DNA of 64,000 nucleotides, from assembly GCF_004000805.1 (NCBI RefSeq), contig NZ_BILY01000008.1:171976-235975 (forward strand). The letters are read 5' to 3'. The stretch comes from Paenibacillus glycanilyticus NBRC 16618. Its GTDB lineage: Bacteria > Bacillota > Bacilli > Paenibacillales > Paenibacillaceae. Under the pieces are notes generated by a model. That model saw only the letters and a list, made by a program, of their open reading frames with translations. It was not told the DNA's origin and searched no databases. The stretch's first letter is position 1. Each line of letters starts with the position of its first letter. Both the position numbers and the translations under genes were made by a program. Positions 60,832 through 64,000 of this stretch are shown piece after piece.

Positions 60832-62142
60832 ATGAAGCAAACAGCACGTAAGCTATCATTGGGCGCGGTAAGCGCAGTACTAGCCGTATCGCTGGCAGCA
60901 TGCGGTAGCAACAGCTCGAATTCCGAAAGCGGAAGCACCGGAGGCGGCAAAAAAGTAACGATTGAGCTTGCTCTATCCAAAAGCTCGCAGGACTCCGCTT
61001 TCGTACAGCAAGACCTGCTTGACGAATTCGAGAAAGAAACGAATATCAAAGTGAATTTACAGCTGCTTCCCGCAGAGCAAACGTCGACCGTTCTCCAGAC
61101 CAAGCTGGCAGTTAACGAAACGCCGGACATTCTGCAATACAACCTGGCTAGCGCGACGACCGACCTTAATCTTGAGCGCAACTTTGAAATCTTGGATGAC
61201 CAGCCTTGGGTCAGCCGTCTTCTGAACAAAGACGTCCTGTCCGCATACGGCCATGTTTACAGCTTCCACGTAAGCCAAGATACGGGCATGCAAGGAGTGG
61301 TATACAACAAAGATATTTTCAAAGAGCTTGGACTTGAAGTTCCGAAGACGTATGACGAATTCCTTGCGGCATGCGAGAAAATTAAAGCAGCCGGCTACAC
61401 GCCAATCTTTATGCCATTCAAAGACAACTGGGCGGCTAACGTCATGCCGGGCGCATCGTTTGGCGAATACGCGGCTAAAAGCGAACCTACCCTCTTCGAC
61501 GATCTGAACGCAAACAAGAAAAAATGGACGGACATTCAAGCGTTCCAGACGATCCTTGACCAGCAATACGATCTGTATAAAAAAGGCTACACCAATACCG
61601 ACGTCTTGAGCGACAGCTATGACATGGCTGCGGGTAAATTCCTGAACAAGGAAGTAGCGATGATGTTCATGGGCGACTGGCTGATCGAATCGGTACAGCA
61701 GCAGGATGCTAACATGAACCTCGGCCTGTTCGCTTACCCTACCGACAACAGCGGCGACGCGTACCTTGGCGCAAGCCCGCTTGGCGGCCAGCTGTTTATT
61801 CCGAAAAAAGCGAAGCATATCGAAGAAGCCAAAAAATTCCTAGACTTCATTGCAACAAAAGAAGTGGCGCAAAAAATCGTGAACAACCAAAGCTACGTAT
61901 CCAATTTCAGCGACGTAACAACGCCTGAGCTTCCTGCATACAAGCAAGAAATTTTGGACAATTACATTACGCCTAAGAAGGTTGCCATGACGATGGACGC
62001 TTACATGCTCGTTGACCGCAGCGAACTGTATAGAAGCCTGCAAGACGAGTTCACGGGCAGCAAAACATCCCAGCAAGTGCTTCAAACCTGGAATGACAAG
62101 TTTGCCGAGCTGATGAAGGACAAAGGCGAAGCAGGCTTCTAA
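60832..62142 (+). CDS. ABC importer substrate-binding lipoprotein
   Basis: 436-residue extracellular solute-binding protein, cluster D/carbohydrate type 1. Lipobox LAAC after a hydrophobic stretch gives a lipid anchor, then a Ser/Gly-rich linker. YNKDIFKELGLEVPKTYDEFLAACEKIKAAGYTP is the family signature and CDS-internal GDWLIESV, ASPLGGQLFIPKKAKHIEEAKKFLDFI follow the usual pattern. Two permease genes follow. GGGGAG precedes the ATG. Substrate is most likely a sugar, because of the YesMN neighbour and the cre site; no cognate ATPase is encoded here, as is common for MsmX-shared systems. Confidence 0.93.
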   Translation: MKQTARKLSLGAVSAVLAVSLAACGSNSSNSESGSTGGGKKVTIELALSKSSQDSAFVQQDLLDEFEKETNIKVNLQLLPAEQTSTVLQTKLAVNETPDILQYNLASATTDLNLERNFEILDDQPWVSRLLNKDVLSAYGHVYSFHVSQDTGMQGVVYNKDIFKELGLEVPKTYDEFLAACEKIKAAGYTPIFMPFKDNWAANVMPGASFGEYAAKSEPTLFDDLNANKKKWTDIQAFQTILDQQYDLYKKGYTNTDVLSDSYDMAAGKFLNKEVAMMFMGDWLIESVQQQDANMNLGLFAYPTDNSGDAYLGASPLGGQLFIPKKAKHIEEAKKFLDFIATKEVAQKIVNNQSYVSNFSDVTTPELPAYKQEILDNYITPKKVAMTMDAYMLVDRSELYRSLQDEFTGSKTSQQVLQTWNDKFAELMKDKGEAGF

Positions 62143-62172
62143 GCTACAACAATAAACCAATGCACGTTTCTG

Positions 62173-62202
62173 CGGCTGCTGTTCCATACGGCGGCCGCTC
62201 CT
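62173..62202 (+). other. Hairpin between binding-protein and permease genes
   Basis: GCGGCTGC / GCGGCCGC stem with an 11-base loop in the 121-bp gap, followed by a short TCCTTCT. It is a weak attenuator or RNA-stability hairpin, common after binding-protein genes. The gap holds nothing else. Confidence 0.45.
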
Positions 62203-62263
62203 TCTAAGGAACACCGCAGCAAAAACTAGAATATAAAATCAACAATTTTGGTGGGATGAGAAA

Positions 62264-63139
62264 ATGATGACACGCTCCAAAAGTATGTACGGCTATTATC
62301 TCGTATGGCCTGCGCTGCTGATCTATACGGTCTTCTTCGTAATGCCGGCCATTATCGGCCTGTATTACTCCTTTACCGACTGGCGTCTGGATCGTATCGG
62401 CATCAAGTTTATCGGCATCGATAACTTCAACAAGATCTTCACGGACGATACCTTGCTTCTTGCCATGAAAAACACGTTTATTTTTGCGCTAGCAACTGTT
62501 GTCGGAAAAAATGTGATTGGCCTTGTACTGGCCATCGCTTTAAATATGCGGCTTAAATCCCGCAATTTCCTTCGCGCCATATTTTATTCTCCATCTATTC
62601 TAAGCGTACTCGTAATCTCTATCGTCTTCACCCCCATCCTTCGCACGGAAGGCATGGTGAACAAGTTTTTTGACGCCATCGGCCTTCACTTCCTGAGCCA
62701 GGCATGGCTGACCGATCCTCATCTCGTTATTTGGACGGTTGCTCTCGTTGCCATCTGGCAGCAAGCCGGCTTCCAAATGGCTATATATTTGGCTGGCCTG
62801 CAATCCATCTCGAAGGAATACTATGAAGCCGCAACGATTGACGGTGCGGGTGCGTGGAGAAGCTTTACGAACATTACCGTACCGCTTTTGCTGCCGGCCA
62901 TCAATATCAACCTGATGCTTACGCTGATTGGCGGATTGAAGGTCTTTTCCGAAGTATTCGTATTGACAAGCGGCGGTCCGGGCAATTCCTCGCAGGTAGT
63001 CGGTACGATTATTCTCCGGGCGTTTGGCGAAGGCAACTGGGGCCTGGGCACGGCGATCAATACGCTTCTGTTCCTCATCGTCAGCCTGATTGCCATTCCG
63101 TTACTCGTCTTCATGCGCCGTAAGGAGGTTACCGAATAA
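62264..63139 (+). CDS. ABC importer permease, sugar type (MalF-like)
   Basis: 291 residues with six hydrophobic segments. Starts YGYYLVWPALLIYTVFFVMPAII. The EAA loop for ATPase contact reads YYEAATIDGAGAWRSFTNITVPLLLPA, a clear permease signature. ATG with GGTGGGATGAG upstream. It overlaps the next permease start by one base (TAATG). With its partner it should form the transmembrane pore of the importer. Length is normal for the family. Confidence 0.94.
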   Translation: MMTRSKSMYGYYLVWPALLIYTVFFVMPAIIGLYYSFTDWRLDRIGIKFIGIDNFNKIFTDDTLLLAMKNTFIFALATVVGKNVIGLVLAIALNMRLKSRNFLRAIFYSPSILSVLVISIVFTPILRTEGMVNKFFDAIGLHFLSQAWLTDPHLVIWTVALVAIWQQAGFQMAIYLAGLQSISKEYYEAATIDGAGAWRSFTNITVPLLLPAININLMLTLIGGLKVFSEVFVLTSGGPGNSSQVVGTIILRAFGEGNWGLGTAINTLLFLIVSLIAIPLLVFMRRKEVTE

Positions 63140-63969
63140 TGAATTTCGCTCGAAAAATATCGCTGCGCAACTACCTGGTAGAAATCTTGCTGTTAATCGC
63201 TTGCCTAGGCATCATCATTCCGCTGTTGCTTATGATTTTCGGTTCGTTTATGACGAGCGCGGAAGTATCCAAATTTCAAATCCGGTTCCCGGACAAATGG
63301 ATGTTCTCTAACTATGTGACCGTATTTAAGGAAGGCGGTCTCGCTCGGGCGTTTTTGAACGGAATCGTCATTACCGGTGTATCCGCCATTTTGAATATTA
63401 TTACGTCTTCCGCAGCCGCCTTTATACTAGCGCGCCGCGACAGCAAGGTTGCAAGCTACCTGTATCTGTTTTTCTTTATGGGACTGATCGCTCCGATGTC
63501 CACGATCACAACGATCCGCGTTGTGCAGTGGCTGGGCTTCTACGGCAGCATCACGAGCGTCATTCTGATCTACGCAGCTTTAAATACTGCTTTCAGCATC
63601 TTTTTATACAGCGGTTTTATCAAATCGGTGCCAAAGGTGCTCGATGAGGTTGCCTTTCTGGAAGGCGCGAGCCTGATGGGCGTGTTCTTCCGAATCATTA
63701 CGCCGCTTATCGTACCGGTTAACGCGACGGTTGCAATCATGGTATTTATGTCGGTATGGAACGACATCACGATTCCTCTGTATTTCCTTACGGACAGCTC
63801 GACATGGACGATGCCCCTTTCCATCTACAACTTCTACGGCAAATACAGCCGTGACTGGAATCTCATTTTTGCCGATCTCGTAATGACGTCGATTCCTGTC
63901 CTCATTCTTTATTTAGCGGGACAAAAATATATCGTCAGCGGTCTTACGGCAGGCGCGGTAAAAGGTTAA
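63139..63969 (+). CDS. ABC importer permease, sugar type (MalG-like)
   Basis: 276 residues, six hydrophobic segments. The EAA loop is DEVAFLEGASLMGVFFRIITPLIVP, and the C-terminus ends QKYIVSGLTAGAVKG, the GLTAGAVKG tail typical of MalG-type permeases. ATG overlaps the previous stop; AAGGAGG 10 bases upstream allows independent initiation. It completes the operon within the window, with no terminator visible before position 64000. Confidence 0.94.
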   Translation: MNFARKISLRNYLVEILLLIACLGIIIPLLLMIFGSFMTSAEVSKFQIRFPDKWMFSNYVTVFKEGGLARAFLNGIVITGVSAILNIITSSAAAFILARRDSKVASYLYLFFFMGLIAPMSTITTIRVVQWLGFYGSITSVILIYAALNTAFSIFLYSGFIKSVPKVLDEVAFLEGASLMGVFFRIITPLIVPVNATVAIMVFMSVWNDITIPLYFLTDSSTWTMPLSIYNFYGKYSRDWNLIFADLVMTSIPVLILYLAGQKYIVSGLTAGAVKG

Positions 63970-64000
63970 AAATTGTCCTTCAGTAGAAAGCCTTGAGCGA

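Noticed and set aside
1..64000. CRISPR arrays, insertion sequences, prophage or integrative elements
   Set aside because: No spaced short repeats of array type, no transposase, integrase or phage structural gene was seen; the isolated tRNA-Val has no integrase or repeated tRNA end next to it.

Overview
The window reads as ordinary chromosome of a spore-forming Bacillota bacterium, most likely Paenibacillaceae (Paenibacillus or Cohnella type). The evidence is a set of Bacillus-type families (YugN, YlaN, YktB, Asp23, AcsA/AcuA/AcuC, CcpA, FloT/YuaF, CotD-like coat protein), strong GGAGG-type ribosome binding sites, many TTG and GTG starts, a proS T-box, and a YesM/YesN two-component pair beside a sugar-type ABC importer. 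I see no rRNA, CRISPR array, transposase or phage gene. Genes were called from the sequence and from recalled family features; no database search was run.

Layout. 0-4 kb: an XPB-type helicase with a partner cut by the window edge, a CBS protein and an M20 amidohydrolase. 4-10 kb: yugN-like, ftsW, an Asp23 protein, a Ca2+/H+ antiporter, ylaN, an HPr-like protein lacking the phospho-histidine, an M29 aminopeptidase and a lipoprotein. 10-20 kb: a GAF-GGDEF protein, rpsD with its leader, a methyltransferase, floT-yuaF behind a sigma-W-like promoter, and a class A PBP with two fibronectin III domains. 19.8-25.5 kb: the acetate/catabolite block acsA <> acuA-acuC, then ccpA-mtnN. 25.5-36 kb: small proteins, a PTS operon (EIICBA then EI, no HPr), aroK-aroA and gndA. 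36-48.7 kb: proS with T-box, a DUF1054 protein, an RND pump divergent from an ABC exporter with its TetR regulator, YitT, an MFS pump and an arginine decarboxylase. 48.8-57.2 kb: many small proteins, two cupredoxin-carrying surface proteins followed by an ECF sigma/anti-sigma pair, a cupin, tRNA-Val and a CotD-like protein. 57.4-64 kb: YesN/YesM divergent from a three-gene ABC importer whose promoter carries a perfect-consensus cre.

How it fits together. Carbon catabolite control is a recurring theme: CcpA is encoded here, cre-like sites sit at acsA/acuA and over the -10 of the ABC importer, and a PTS operon plus an HPr-like protein that keeps only the regulatory serine are present. AcuA and AcuC are expected to switch AcsA off and on by acetylating and deacetylating its C-terminal lysine.

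Least explained signals: (1) a roughly 150-bp element present twice (19630-19779 and 39043-39194), each copy between convergent genes just before a terminator; (2) a 51-bp tandem repeat carrying a long imperfect palindrome in the 5' leader of the PTS gene; (3) the truncated HPr-like protein; (4) the cupredoxin / secreted-repeat / ECF sigma cluster; (5) paired TetR-type operators in the RND/ABC divergent promoter region.
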